A stretch of DNA of 64,000 bases, from NCBI RefSeq assembly GCF_000312385.1, contig NZ_HE997626.1, positions 140,787 to 204,786 of the forward strand, written 5' to 3'. Source of the stretch: Tsukamurella sp. 1534. GTDB taxonomy: Bacteria > Actinomycetota > Actinomycetes > Mycobacteriales > Mycobacteriaceae. This document shows, piece after piece, positions 34,179-42,082 of the stretch. Both the position numbers and the translations under genes were made by a program. Below the pieces are notes generated by a model. The model was not told where the DNA came from, made no database searches, and saw only the letters and a program-made list of their open reading frames with translations. How positions within the stretch are numbered: position 1 is the stretch's first letter; every line of letters begins with the position of its first letter.

Positions 34179-34213
34179 TTGACACGCCGGAGTTGTCAAC
34201 TCATGATTGACGC
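34179..34213 (+). promoter_or_regulatory. Leaderless promoter with an operator for the Clp-N/HTH gene
   Basis: TTGACA (34179-34184), 17 bases, then CATGAT (34202-34207) put the start of transcription at the ATG at 34214. Inside the spacer is GAGTT-GTC-AACTC (34190-34202), an inverted repeat. A second, wider symmetry joins TTGACA with TGTCAA. Binding of any protein here would cover the promoter, and the encoded protein has its own HTH, so autoregulation is likely. Confidence 0.6.
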
Positions 34214-34951
34214 ATGGCTGACAACACCCCCGCTCCGATCGGACTCGACGACCTGATCCGCACCGTGCACGCCCTGCACCCCGAGGGCACTGCGCTGGAA
34301 CACCTGACGGACGCCGTGGCCGTCGCGTCCCATCTCGGCGAGACCGCCGACCACCTGGTGGGCCACTTCGTGGATCAGGCGCGCCGCAGCGGGGCCACCT
34401 GGACATCGATCGGCTCGTCGATGGGCGTCACCAAACAGGCGGCGCAGCAGCGGTCGGCGCCGCCGAGCATCGACGCGGCGGCGCTCATCGGCGCGTCGGG
34501 GTCGCCGTACTCGCGGTTCACGCCCCGCGCGCGCAGCACCGTCGTCGCGGCGCAGGACGAGGCGCGCGCCGCGGGCAGCACCGTGATCGACACCGACCAC
34601 ATGCTGCTCGGCCTGTTCCGGGAGCCGGAGGGCATCGCCGCCCGGCTCCTCGTGGGGCGCGGCGTCACCGAGGAGGCCGTGCGGGCGCGGATCTCCGTGC
34701 GGGAGAACACCGATGTCCCGGAGATGATCCCGTTCACTCCCGCGGGCAAGAAGGCCGTGGAGATGATCCTGCGGGAGGCGCTGCGCCTGGGGCACAACTA
34801 CGTGGGCACCGAGCACATCCTGCTCGGCATCCTCGCCGAGGACGCGGGCCCGGGTGCGACGATGCTCGCCGACCTGGGGATCGACCACGCCGCCGTCGAC
34901 GCCGCCGTGCGCGAGGTGCTGTCCACGTACCGTCCGGAGACCGCGGGGTAG
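34214..34951 (+). CDS. HTH plus Clp-N domain protein, candidate regulator
   Basis: A 245-residue protein in two parts. The first 90 residues contain a helix-turn-helix-like segment ATWTSIGSSMGVTKQAAQQR that resembles DNA-binding HTHs. The rest (about 95-240) is a double Clp N-terminal repeat, FTPRARSTVVAAQDEARAAG with TDHMLLGLF, then FTPAGKKAVEMILREALRLG with GTEHILLGIL. There is no AAA ATPase, so it is not a ClpC or ClpA unfoldase. The Clp-N domain may sense unfolded or phospho-arginine substrates or bind Clp partners, and the HTH may act on DNA. The upstream operator supports autoregulation. This role is inference. Confidence 0.8.
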   Translation: MADNTPAPIGLDDLIRTVHALHPEGTALEHLTDAVAVASHLGETADHLVGHFVDQARRSGATWTSIGSSMGVTKQAAQQRSAPPSIDAAALIGASGSPYSRFTPRARSTVVAAQDEARAAGSTVIDTDHMLLGLFREPEGIAARLLVGRGVTEEAVRARISVRENTDVPEMIPFTPAGKKAVEMILREALRLGHNYVGTEHILLGILAEDAGPGATMLADLGIDHAAVDAAVREVLSTYRPETAG

Positions 34952-34964
34952 CGACCGCGCCCGC

Positions 34965-35531
34965 TCAGCGCCGCAGCACCAGGGTGCTCATCGCGGCGAG
35001 CGAGCCGCGGAGCACCACCGACGGACCGCCGGGCCCGGGAGCACCGCCCAGCTTCTCCTTCACCGAGCTCCACCCCGTCGCCTCCAGCCCGCTGCGGTCC
35101 AGCTGCATCGATGGCCCGAGGTGCAGTTTGACCGTGCTGCCGGAGACCTGCACGTCGATCTCCACTCGTCCGTACGGGAAATCGGCCCGGCGGAAGTCGA
35201 TCTTCGCGGTCCCCATCGTGCCCTCGATGCGGAGCCGGGCAGGGACCGTCCACACGCCCCGCCGGACGACGCTGCCCCAGTCCATGCCGAGCACCTCCGG
35301 TGGCGACTGCGCGGCGACCTCGACGGGCGTCGGCGGGAACAGGCGGTCGGCGACGGGCAGGTCGGCGACGAGTTCGCGCAGCCGCCCACGATGCGTCGCG
35401 CGGTAGGCGGCGTGGGTGCGCTCGTCGAACTCCTCCACGGTGAGGTAGCCGGTGGCCATCGCCTCGCCGAGCAGCTCGACGGCGCGCTGTCGTTCGGGGT
35501 CGCCGACCCGGATTCCATCGCTGTCGGACAT
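34965..35531 (-). CDS. DUF1707 and cell-wall-stress (LiaF/VWG-like) domain protein
   Basis: A 188-residue protein with an N-terminal DUF1707 domain, IRVGDPERQRAVELLGEAMA then GYLTVEEFDERTHAAYRA, a helical module common in actinobacteria. A linker and a C-terminal beta-rich domain (MGTAKIDFRRADFPYGRVEI, VSGSTVKLHLGP) of the cell-wall-active antibiotic response type follow. No signal peptide is visible. It converges with the Clp-N gene and ends 13 bp from it. A role in envelope stress sensing is suggested by family only. Confidence 0.82.
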   Translation of the reverse strand: MSDSDGIRVGDPERQRAVELLGEAMATGYLTVEEFDERTHAAYRATHRGRLRELVADLPVADRLFPPTPVEVAAQSPPEVLGMDWGSVVRRGVWTVPARLRIEGTMGTAKIDFRRADFPYGRVEIDVQVSGSTVKLHLGPSMQLDRSGLEATGWSSVKEKLGGAPGPGGPSVVLRGSLAAMSTLVLRR

Positions 35532-35567
35532 GGCCCGACCCTATCCGCTTCGCGCCTGTTCGTGCCG

Positions 35568-36752
35568 TTATGGTCCGGTTCGGGCGGCGCGTGCGGCGAG
35601 GTGCCGGCGCTCGGCCGGATCCGTGGTGAGCGAGATCGCCTTGTCGTACGCGGCTTTCGCGCCGGGATCGGCGAGCGCGCTCAGCAGGTGCGCCCGCAGC
35701 GCCCACGCGGACTGCAACCCCCGGGTGTCGTCGACCGCGTCCAGCGCGGCCAGACCGGCGGCGGCACCGTCGGTCTCGGCGATCACGGCCGCGAGTGCCA
35801 CCGCCCCGCCCCGGGTGGGCGCGAGCGCCTGCAGGGCCTCGTGCAGCCGTCGCAGGGCCCGCCAGTCCGGGGGCTCCCCTGCGCGCCGCGCGCAGTGCAC
35901 GGCGCCGAGCGCGGCCTCCAGCTGGAACGGCCCGACGGTGCCCAGCGCGTGCGCGGCGCGCAGGTGGCGATGACCGGCGGCGATGAGGTGGGCGTCCCAC
36001 CGCGCCGGGTCCTGCTGCGCCAGTGGGATGTAGCGGCCGTCCTCGTCGGTCCGCGCGGGCAGGCGGGCGCTGGTGAGGAACAGCAGCGCGGCCAGGCCGT
36101 GCGCCTCCGCCGCGGCGGGCGCCGCCTGGGTGATGGTCTCCGCGAGGCCGAGCAGCAGCGCGTGGCGCTCCCGCGGCGGGGTGGGCCATTCGATGCTGTA
36201 CGCGCCGTAGACGGCTTCGAGGACCCGCGTGAGCCGGTCCGGCAGATCCGCTGCGGCCGGGATCTCGAACGGCACCCCGTCGCGCTTGATCCGCTTCTTC
36301 GCGCGGGTCAGTCGCGCCGCCATCGTGGTGCTGGGGATGAGGAACGCCGATCCGATCTGCTCCGCGGTGAAACCGAGCACCGTGTTGAGCATGAGGGGCA
36401 CCGAGGCCCCGGCGACCCCGGGATGCGCGCACACCAGCAGCAGTTCGAGGCGCCGGTCGGGCTGCTCCTCCAGTGAGGGGCCGTCGTGACGGTCCTCCAG
36501 CGGCACGGAGGTGCGCTCGGCCGCGGACTTCCACCTGTCGCGCTGGCGGTTCCGGGCCACGGTGAGCAGCCAGGCCTCGGGGTCGTCCGGGACGCCGTCC
36601 GCCGGCCACCGGTCGAGCGCCCGCTCGAAGGCGTCGGCGAGGGCGTCCTCCGCGGCCGCCACGTCGTGGGTGCGTGCGGCGAGCAGGGCGAGCAGGCGGC
36701 CGTACGAGGTGCGGGCGGCGTTCTCCGCCCGCACCCGCGCGTCGGCCTCCAT
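35568..36752 (-). CDS. ECF42-type sigma factor with C-terminal TPR extension
   Basis: A 394-residue sigma factor. Sigma regions 2 and 4 occupy the N-terminal 180 residues (DAFERALDRWPADGVPDDPE, WLLTVARNRQRDRW, QIGSAFLIPSTTMAARLTRA). They are followed by about 210 residues of helical repeats (LTSARLPARTDEDGRYIPLA, LEAALGAVHCARRAGEPPDW) that form a TPR-like C-terminal domain. The SigJ-like or ECF41 type ends in a SnoaL fold and is shorter, so ECF42 fits better. The start ATG shares one base with the stop of the DGPF gene upstream, the usual ECF42 arrangement. A matching TGTCGA/CGTC promoter lies in front of the pair, so autoregulation is likely. Confidence 0.9.
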   Translation of the reverse strand: MEADARVRAENAARTSYGRLLALLAARTHDVAAAEDALADAFERALDRWPADGVPDDPEAWLLTVARNRQRDRWKSAAERTSVPLEDRHDGPSLEEQPDRRLELLLVCAHPGVAGASVPLMLNTVLGFTAEQIGSAFLIPSTTMAARLTRAKKRIKRDGVPFEIPAAADLPDRLTRVLEAVYGAYSIEWPTPPRERHALLLGLAETITQAAPAAAEAHGLAALLFLTSARLPARTDEDGRYIPLAQQDPARWDAHLIAAGHRHLRAAHALGTVGPFQLEAALGAVHCARRAGEPPDWRALRRLHEALQALAPTRGGAVALAAVIAETDGAAAGLAALDAVDDTRGLQSAWALRAHLLSALADPGAKAAYDKAISLTTDPAERRHLAARAARTGP

Positions 36753-37141
36753 CAGCCGGCGTCGGTGGTGCCGCCGCCCCAGACGCCCTTGTCGCACGCG
36801 GCGGCCACCTTGCGGACCTCGATGACCGCGTACTGGCTGGCGGGGTGCTTCTCCGCCCAGGCGATCGCCGCATCGCGGTCCGGCACGTCGATGACGAACA
36901 CGCCCGCCAGCGCCTCGCGGGTATCGGCGAAGGGGCCGTCCTGGACCCGGAGGTCACCGTCGCGCCGGGTGACGGTGACCGTCTGCCCGACGGGCTCCAG
37001 GATGTCGGCGCCGGCGAAGACGCCCGCGGCCTCGAGCGCCGCGGTGTAGTCGGCCATGGCCTGCTGCATCTGCAGCATGACCTCGTCGGCGATCTCGCCC
37101 GGGCCGGGCTCGGCGTTGTTGAGCAGCAGTGCGTAGCGCAT
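36752..37141 (-). CDS. DGPF/YCII-domain protein, partner of the ECF42 sigma factor
   Basis: A 129-residue protein of the YCII superfamily beginning MRYALLLNNAEPG. It contains the namesake motif DGPF in VQDGPFADTREALAGVFVID and a conserved histidine further on (AEKHPASQYAVIEVRKV). The fold is a dimeric alpha-beta barrel. In known systems such genes lie directly before ECF42 sigma genes and are their targets. The ATG at 37141 has an AGGAGGAA ribosome site and a strong leader hairpin upstream. Stop and sigma start overlap by one base. Confidence 0.92.
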   Translation of the reverse strand: MRYALLLNNAEPGPGEIADEVMLQMQQAMADYTAALEAAGVFAGADILEPVGQTVTVTRRDGDLRVQDGPFADTREALAGVFVIDVPDRDAAIAWAEKHPASQYAVIEVRKVAAACDKGVWGGGTTDAG

Positions 37142-37160
37142 GATGTTCCTCCTCGTTCCA

Positions 37161-37184
37161 CTGTGCCCCAGGGGCGGGGCACAG
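37161..37184 (-). promoter_or_regulatory. Leader hairpin in front of the DGPF gene
   Basis: On the minus strand CTGTGCCCC (37184-37176), six bases and GGGGCACAG (37169-37161) form a perfect nine-pair stem. It lies between the predicted transcription start and the ribosome-binding site of the DGPF gene, so it would be near the 5' end of the mRNA. It has no U run after it, so it is not an intrinsic terminator. It may stabilise the transcript or tune translation. Confidence 0.6.
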
Positions 37185-37188
37185 GGAT

Positions 37189-37215
37189 GACGATCGAGCC
37201 GACCGGTAATCGACA
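37189..37215 (-). promoter_or_regulatory. Predicted ECF42 promoter (TGTCGA-N17-CGTC)
   Basis: TGTCGA (37215-37210), 17 bases, then CGTC (37192-37189) sit upstream of the DGPF gene. The motif agrees with the reported ECF42 consensus of TGTCGA in the -35 and CGWC in the -10 region. The presence of this motif in front of an operon that encodes an ECF42 sigma factor supports positive autoregulation. Confidence 0.7.
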
Positions 37216-37261
37216 CGCGCCCGGAGGGATTTCCGCCGCGCGGGAGCGCCGCCCTCGCCCG

Positions 37262-37714
37262 CTAGCTGCGCGCCCCGGCGTCGAGGGCGAGGTGCAGCAG
37301 CGGATACGGCCTGCCCTCACCGTCGCGCTCGCTGCGGCCGGCGACGACGAACCCCTTGCCGGCGTAGAAGGCGACGGCCTGCTCGTTCTGCTCGTTGACG
37401 TCCACGGTGCGGACGCCCTGCTCGGTGATCGCGTGCTCGAGCAGTGCACCACCCACGCCGCGGCCCCGGTGCGGCGCGTCCACGAACAGCATCGCCAGAT
37501 CCGCGCCCGCCGTTCCGGCGAATCCCGCTGGACGCCCGTCGAATTCCGCGACGGTGAGCGTCACTTGCGGGAAGTACGCCCCGGCCAGCGCGCCCTCGAT
37601 CTCGTCGCGGTCCGCGTCGGCGAGGAAATGGTGGGTCGCGTCCACGGCGCTGCGCCAGATCCGGACGAGCTCGGGGTACTCAGCGCTTCCCGCGCAGGGG
37701 CGAAGACGGATCAC
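37262..37714 (-). CDS. GNAT-family acetyltransferase
   Basis: A 150-residue N-acetyltransferase. It begins IRLRPCAGSAEYPELVRIWR, has the strand-turn AMLFVDAPHRGRGVGGALL (acetyl-CoA motif, close to Q/RxxGxG/A), and EQNEQAVAFYAGKGFVVAGR, the typical C-terminal motif. The length is normal for single-domain GNATs. The start is GTG at 37714. The substrate is unknown. It sits 120 bp upstream of the DGPF leader on the same strand but with its own context, so co-regulation is uncertain. Confidence 0.87.
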   Translation of the reverse strand: MIRLRPCAGSAEYPELVRIWRSAVDATHHFLADADRDEIEGALAGAYFPQVTLTVAEFDGRPAGFAGTAGADLAMLFVDAPHRGRGVGGALLEHAITEQGVRTVDVNEQNEQAVAFYAGKGFVVAGRSERDGEGRPYPLLHLALDAGARS

Positions 37715-37774
37715 GCCGGGGATTATGCCGGGCGGCGGCGCACCGTCGCCACCCGGTTTCCCGCGGCGCCGCCG

Positions 37775-38206
37775 TCAGTCGAGGCAGAACTCGTTGCCCT
37801 CCACGTCCTGCATCGTGAGGCAGGACTCGTTCACCCCGTCGGCCTCCTGCAGGTAGAGCCTGGTGGCGCCCAGCTGCTCCAGCCGCGCGCATTCGTCCTC
37901 CAGGGCGGCGAGGCGTTCGGCGCCCACCATCCCCGCGCCCACCCGGACGTCGAGGTGCACCCGGTTCTTGACCGTCTTGCCCTCCGGCACCCGCTGGAAG
38001 AACAGGCGCGGGCCGGCGCCGGTGGGGTCGACGCAGGCGAACGCCGAACCGTGGGCCTCCGGCGGCAGCGTCTGCTCGAACGCGTCCCAATCGGCGAAGC
38101 CCGGGGGCGGCGGCGGAACGACGTAGCCGAGCACCTCGCACCAGAACAGCGCGACCTTCTTCGGATCCGCGCAATCGAACGTGATCTGGACCTGCCTGAC
38201 TGTCAT
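37775..38206 (-). CDS. VOC-family (glyoxalase-like) protein
   Basis: A 143-residue two-module vicinal-oxygen-chelate fold beginning RQVQITFDCADPKKVALFWC. A second module, KTVKNRVHLDVRVGAGMV, and the C-terminal metal strand MQDVEGNEFCLD follow, the last in the DPDGNEFCL position. It matches the glyoxalase-like domain group often annotated as bleomycin resistance or dioxygenase-like. Metal ligands expected are histidine and glutamate at the strand ends, as His in VHLDV and Glu in GNEFCL. The substrate is unknown. Confidence 0.87.
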   Translation of the reverse strand: MTVRQVQITFDCADPKKVALFWCEVLGYVVPPPPPGFADWDAFEQTLPPEAHGSAFACVDPTGAGPRLFFQRVPEGKTVKNRVHLDVRVGAGMVGAERLAALEDECARLEQLGATRLYLQEADGVNESCLTMQDVEGNEFCLD

Positions 38207-38280
38207 AGGGTGACACTAAGCCGACCACCGGTCAGTTCACGACCTGATTTCCGGAAGGTTCGCGTACGTGCCCAGAGCAC

Positions 38281-38928
38281 CTACCGCGTGCCGTCGCCGC
38301 TGATGTCCCGCCACGGATAGCCTTTGGGGCGGTGCCGCGGCGGGATCAGCTCGAGCCCCAGCTCCGGCGCCACGGAGTAGATGTACCGGCTCACCGCCCG
38401 GGGCGACGGCGTGTGGAACGGCGTGACGCGGACCGTCGCAACGGAGTACGAGCGGAACCAGAACTTGTCCGACCTCGTCGCGGCCGGTACCGCGTGCTCC
38501 ATCTCGCACAGCCTGCGCTCATCCTCGACGTGGAAGTGGAACACCAGGGCCAGGCGCACACCGCGCGCGGACTCCTCGGACGTGGTGATCCGGGTGATCT
38601 CGGACCAGCCCCACGACTGCAGGCCCGGGTACGGCACCCGGAGGAACACCACCCCGTCGGGCTCGATGACCGCATCCTCCCGCCCCTCGTCGATGCTCAT
38701 GAGCAGGAACGCGACCAATCCGAACATCCCGGCGGCGATCGCCAGGGACAGGGCACCGATCACGACGGCGGATCCGCCGCCCCCTTCTTTGAAGACCGTG
38801 ACGAGGACCGCCAGCATCGCGATCCCCGAGAGGATCCAGCCGAGGAGAAGGGCGACGCCGGCCGGCCGGAAACCCAGGCGCACGACCATCGGCGCGACCG
38901 CCGGCGATTCCCCCGCCCCACCGTTCAT
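38281..38928 (-). CDS. Membrane hypothetical protein, two helices and a PH-like domain
   Basis: A 215-residue protein with an N-terminal hydrophobic pair, AGVALLLGWILSGIAMLAVL and AVVIGALSLAIAAGMFGLVA, about residues 22-80. A soluble domain of about 120 residues follows (EPDGVVFLRVPYPGLQSWGW, WSEITRITTSEESARG), with alternating strands that resemble the bacterial PH-like domains. The tail is basic. No known function. It probably faces the cytoplasm. Upstream codons extending the frame to 38928 include MNGGAGESPAV. Confidence 0.7.
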   Translation of the reverse strand: MNGGAGESPAVAPMVVRLGFRPAGVALLLGWILSGIAMLAVLVTVFKEGGGGSAVVIGALSLAIAAGMFGLVAFLLMSIDEGREDAVIEPDGVVFLRVPYPGLQSWGWSEITRITTSEESARGVRLALVFHFHVEDERRLCEMEHAVPAATRSDKFWFRSYSVATVRVTPFHTPSPRAVSRYIYSVAPELGLELIPPRHRPKGYPWRDISGDGTR

Positions 38929-39015
38929 ATTTCCTATTCTTCACGGGTCCATTGCTACACGCAATCGCAGCCCGTGCGCCCGATCGCAATCGGGCCGAGC
39001 GGTAGCCTCACGACC

Positions 39016-39648
39016 ATGAGCTTCAGCGGTTTCCCCGAGGCGGCGCTCGACTTCTACGACGACCTCGAGGCCGACAACTCGAAGGTGTTCTGGGAGGCGC
39101 ACAAGGAGGTCTACCGCTCAGCGGTCGCGGAGCCGATGGCCGCGCTCACCGACGCGCTGGCCGACGAGTTCGGCACCGCCAAGATCTTCCGGCCGTACCG
39201 CGACGTGCGGTTCTCGAAGGACAAGACTCCGTACAAGACCCATCAGGGCGCGTTCGTCGGCGTCGGCCCCGCCACCGGCTACTACGTGCAGATCGGCGCG
39301 CCCGGGGTCCGCGTGGGCGCGGGGTTCTACGAGGCGAGCCCCACGCGGCTCGCGGCCTTCCGCAAGGCCATCGACCACGACCGCTTCGGACCGGAACTGG
39401 AGCAGATCGTGGCGAAGCTGCGGCGCAGGGGATGGGAGATCGGCGGCGACACCCTCAAGACGGCGCCGCGCGGGTGGGACGTCGACCACCCGCGCATAGA
39501 ACTCCTCCGGCACCGGTCGCTGACGGTGATGCGGGACTACGGCTTCGAGGACGTCATCCACTCGCCGAAGCTGGTGCCGCAGATCCGCAAGCACTGGCGC
39601 GAGACGTCCTCGCTGCTCGACTGGCTCGTCGAGCACGGGGACGTCTGA
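39016..39648 (+). CDS. DUF2461-family protein
   Basis: A 210-residue protein of the DUF2461 family, starting MSFSGFPEAALDFYDDLEAD and containing FRPYRDVRFSKDKTPYKTHQ and GFYEASPTRLAAFRKAIDHD. Members are cytosolic, 210-240 residues long and of unknown biochemical role. The family motif RFSKDKTPYK with flanking positive charges suggests anion binding. It is transcribed alone, divergent from the membrane protein gene at 38928 and convergent with the peroxiredoxin gene. Confidence 0.9.
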   Translation: MSFSGFPEAALDFYDDLEADNSKVFWEAHKEVYRSAVAEPMAALTDALADEFGTAKIFRPYRDVRFSKDKTPYKTHQGAFVGVGPATGYYVQIGAPGVRVGAGFYEASPTRLAAFRKAIDHDRFGPELEQIVAKLRRRGWEIGGDTLKTAPRGWDVDHPRIELLRHRSLTVMRDYGFEDVIHSPKLVPQIRKHWRETSSLLDWLVEHGDV

Positions 39649-39655
39649 CCGCGAT

Positions 39656-40120
39656 TCAGCGGCCGGCCGTCAGGGCGGCGAGCGCCCTGTCTGCGTGGGC
39701 TTGCATGTTCACCTCGGAGGCGATGACGTCGGCGATGGTGCCGTCGGCGCGGATCGCGAACGTGGTGCGTTTGGTGGGCATCCCGGCCAGCTTGAGCAGG
39801 CCGTCGCGCCGCACGCCGTAGGCGGAGGCGACGGCGCCGTCGACGTCCGACAGCAGCGGGTAGCCGAGCTCGTGCTTTGCGGCCCAGTCCTGCTGCTTGG
39901 CGACGGCGTCCCGGCTGATGCCGACGCGCTGCACGCCGGCGTCCGCGAACTCGGTGGCGAGGTCCCGGAAGTGGCAGGCCTCCTTGGTGCACCCCGGGGT
40001 GAACGCGGCGGGGTAGAAGAACAGCGCCACCGGGCCGGCGGCGAGCAGGTCGCTCAGCCTGCGCGGTTCGCCGACCTGGTCGGGAAGCTCGAAGTCGGGG
40101 GCCTTGTCACCGGGTTTCAT
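39656..40120 (-). CDS. Peroxiredoxin (Bcp/PrxQ type)
   Basis: A thiol peroxidase of 154 residues. The active site is FTPGCTKEACHFRD with peroxidatic Cys44 and a resolving Cys49 five residues later, the PrxQ/Bcp arrangement. Flanking strands ALFFYPAAF and the SRDAVAKQQDWAAKHELGYP segment match the family. It is reduced by thioredoxin and removes peroxides in the cytosol. A GTG two codons upstream could also start translation. It lies between a DUF2461 gene and an AcuI-type reductase, with no obvious operon partners. Confidence 0.93.
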   Translation of the reverse strand: MKPGDKAPDFELPDQVGEPRRLSDLLAAGPVALFFYPAAFTPGCTKEACHFRDLATEFADAGVQRVGISRDAVAKQQDWAAKHELGYPLLSDVDGAVASAYGVRRDGLLKLAGMPTKRTTFAIRADGTIADVIASEVNMQAHADRALAALTAGR

Positions 40121-40137
40121 GGGCACCACGCTAGCCG

Positions 40138-41136
40138 CTACCAGCCGCGGGTGGTGTCGACGACCGCGCGGCCGGTGTAGGTGCCGTCGCGGAGCGCGTC
40201 GACCACCCCGGCGATGCCGTCGACGCCGATGTCGTTGCCGATCAGGTCCAGGTGACGGGGCCGCAGGTCGGTCCCGATCCTGCTCCACAGCGCACGACGG
40301 GCCGCGATCGGCTGCTGCACCGAATCGATGCCCTCGAGGGCCACTCCGCGCAGGATGAACGGCATCACGGTGGTTCGGAGGCCGGTGCCGCCGGTGAGGC
40401 CGCTCGCGGCGACCACGCCGCCGTAGCGCAGGGTGCTGATCACCTCGGCCAGCGCCGCACCGCCCACGCAGTCGACGGCCGCGGCCCACGTCCCCTTGCC
40501 CAGGGCTCGGGGCTTCGCGTCGGGGTCCTCGGGTAGGCGGCCGATCACCTGGGACGCGCCGAGTTCGCGCAGCCTGTCCGCGGCCTCCGGCTTGCCCGAG
40601 GAGGCCACTACGTCGTAGCCGAGTCCGGACAGCAGGTCGATGCTCGCCGACCCGACCCCGCCGGTCGCGCCCGTGACCACGACCGGACCGTCGCCGGGCT
40701 TGATCCCGCGGTCGACGATCGCCGCCACGCTCATCGCGGCGGTGAAGCCGGCGGTCCCGACCGTCGCGGCCTCTCGCGTGGTGAGCGTGCTCAGCCGCAC
40801 CACCCACTCCGCCGGGACCACGGCCTGCTCCGCGTAGCCGCCGTCGTGGGCGGTGCCGATGTCGTAGCCGTGGGCCACCACCCGGTCGCCGGCCGCGAAA
40901 TCGTCGGACGCCGATTCGACGACGGTGCCCGCGATGTCGATGCCCGGCACGATCGGGTACGAGCGCACCACACCGCCGCCGGGCGTGAACGCCAGAGCGT
41001 CCTTGTAATTCACGCCGGAGTGCTCGACCTCGATCCGCACCTGTCCGGGCTCGAGTGCCGCGGCGTCGCGGACCTCCACGCGGGACGTCACGGCATCGTC
41101 GGCGAGTTCTGCGATCAGCGCCCGGTACTGGGACAT
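40138..41136 (-). CDS. AcuI/YhdH-type quinone oxidoreductase (acrylyl-CoA reductase-like)
   Basis: A 332-residue zinc-independent medium-chain dehydrogenase. It has EVEHSGVNYKDALAFTPGGG, VPGIDIAGTVVESASD, and the NADPH fold VTGATGGVGSASIDLLSGLG. The YhdH/AcuI group reduces acrylyl-CoA to propionyl-CoA and related enones. No zinc-binding cysteine set is seen, in keeping with that group. The neighbouring genes do not fix the physiological substrate. The next gene upstream on the other strand begins 107 bp away. Confidence 0.88.
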   Translation of the reverse strand: MSQYRALIAELADDAVTSRVEVRDAAALEPGQVRIEVEHSGVNYKDALAFTPGGGVVRSYPIVPGIDIAGTVVESASDDFAAGDRVVAHGYDIGTAHDGGYAEQAVVPAEWVVRLSTLTTREAATVGTAGFTAAMSVAAIVDRGIKPGDGPVVVTGATGGVGSASIDLLSGLGYDVVASSGKPEAADRLRELGASQVIGRLPEDPDAKPRALGKGTWAAAVDCVGGAALAEVISTLRYGGVVAASGLTGGTGLRTTVMPFILRGVALEGIDSVQQPIAARRALWSRIGTDLRPRHLDLIGNDIGVDGIAGVVDALRDGTYTGRAVVDTTRGW

Positions 41137-41242
41137 TCGTGGCCTCCTGGCTCTCGGTGGACTTCTCGTGCGATGTGATCGATGCTACGTCCGCGAAGAA
41201 TCGCATCCGCTCCGGGCAGGGCGGTGCTCCTACACTGGCGGT

Positions 41243-41677
41243 ATGGCGGAGCGGTCGCGGTTTCGGTGGGCGTGGTGGGTACTGGCCTATCTCGCGTTGG
41301 GGCTCGGCATCCTGGGGGTGGCCCTGCCCCTGCTGCCGACCACGCCGTTCATCCTGCTGGCGGCGTTCTGTGCGGCACGCGGTTCCGACACGCTGCATCG
41401 CAAACTTCTGGAGCACAAGGTGTTCGGTCCGATGATCCGCGACTGGCAGGCGACGGGGTCGGTGAGCCGCAAGGCGAAGTACGCGGCGATCGGCAGCATG
41501 GCCGTGTGCGCGGTGATCCTGTTCCTGGTGACTCCGATGTGGTGGACCGCAGCACTCGGCACCGCGATCATGGCGACGGTGGCGGTGTGGCTCTGGATGC
41601 GGCCCGAGCCGCCGGCGGAGACCGACGCCGCGGTGGCCCCGGAGTCCGATCCGGACGTCAGTCGTCCAGAGCGCTGA
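41243..41677 (+). CDS. DUF454/YbaN-family inner membrane protein
   Basis: A 144-residue protein with N-terminal WAWWVLAYLALGLGILGVAL and a following LPTTPFILLAAFCAARGS, typical of YbaN. A charged loop with HRKLLEHKVFGPMIRDWQAT and a second hydrophobic pair (AVCAVILFLVTPMWWTAALG) come next, then an acidic tail. It is predicted to be a two to four helix membrane protein. The function of the family is unknown. Its end overlaps the convergent next gene by 20 bases. Confidence 0.88.
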   Translation: MAERSRFRWAWWVLAYLALGLGILGVALPLLPTTPFILLAAFCAARGSDTLHRKLLEHKVFGPMIRDWQATGSVSRKAKYAAIGSMAVCAVILFLVTPMWWTAALGTAIMATVAVWLWMRPEPPAETDAAVAPESDPDVSRPER

Positions 41678-42008
41678 CCGCGATCCCGTAGGGCAGGAAC
41701 CGGACCCGCCGGGTGGCGTCCGTGTTGTGCTGATGCGCGCGCAGGGCCTCGATCTCGGTGGCGTACACCTGCTCCACGCGGGCGCCGCCGTCCTCGGCGG
41801 TGGCGATGACCGCCCACACGCCGTCTCCCGCCTCCCCCGCGGTCTCGGGTTCCCGGCGGGGCCGCCGGGACGCCTCGTCGAACAGGCCGGAGAACACGTC
41901 GCGCCCGCCGGCCGCGCCCACGAGTCTGCCCAGCATGTCGCGGGCCTCGCGTGCGAGATCGTCGAACTCGCCGGGCCCGAAGCCGAACGGATTCTCGTTA
42001 CCCGCCAT
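41658..42008 (-). CDS. Hypothetical protein (116 aa)
   Basis: A 116-residue soluble protein starting MAGNENPFGFGPGEFDDLAR, a helix-rich N terminus, then a central acidic/basic stretch and VWAVIATAEDGGARVEQVYA as a likely strand pair. No signal peptide or cysteine is seen. I do not recognise a named family. It is transcribed toward the YbaN gene and 74 bp downstream of dipZ. The start at 42008 is the first ATG with a GGAG upstream. Confidence 0.65.
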   Translation of the reverse strand: MAGNENPFGFGPGEFDDLAREARDMLGRLVGAAGGRDVFSGLFDEASRRPRREPETAGEAGDGVWAVIATAEDGGARVEQVYATEIEALRAHQHNTDATRRVRFLPYGIAVSALDD

Positions 42009-42082
42009 GGCGGACTCCTTCGGTGGAAGCGGTACGTCTCCCCAGTGTGCGCCGCGATCACGCAGTCGGCCACCTCCCGCGT

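Noticed and set aside
35568-36752. Assignment of the sigma factor as SigJ or ECF41
   Set aside because: Those end in a SnoaL-type domain and are shorter. This one has a TPR-like tail and a DGPF partner, as in ECF42.
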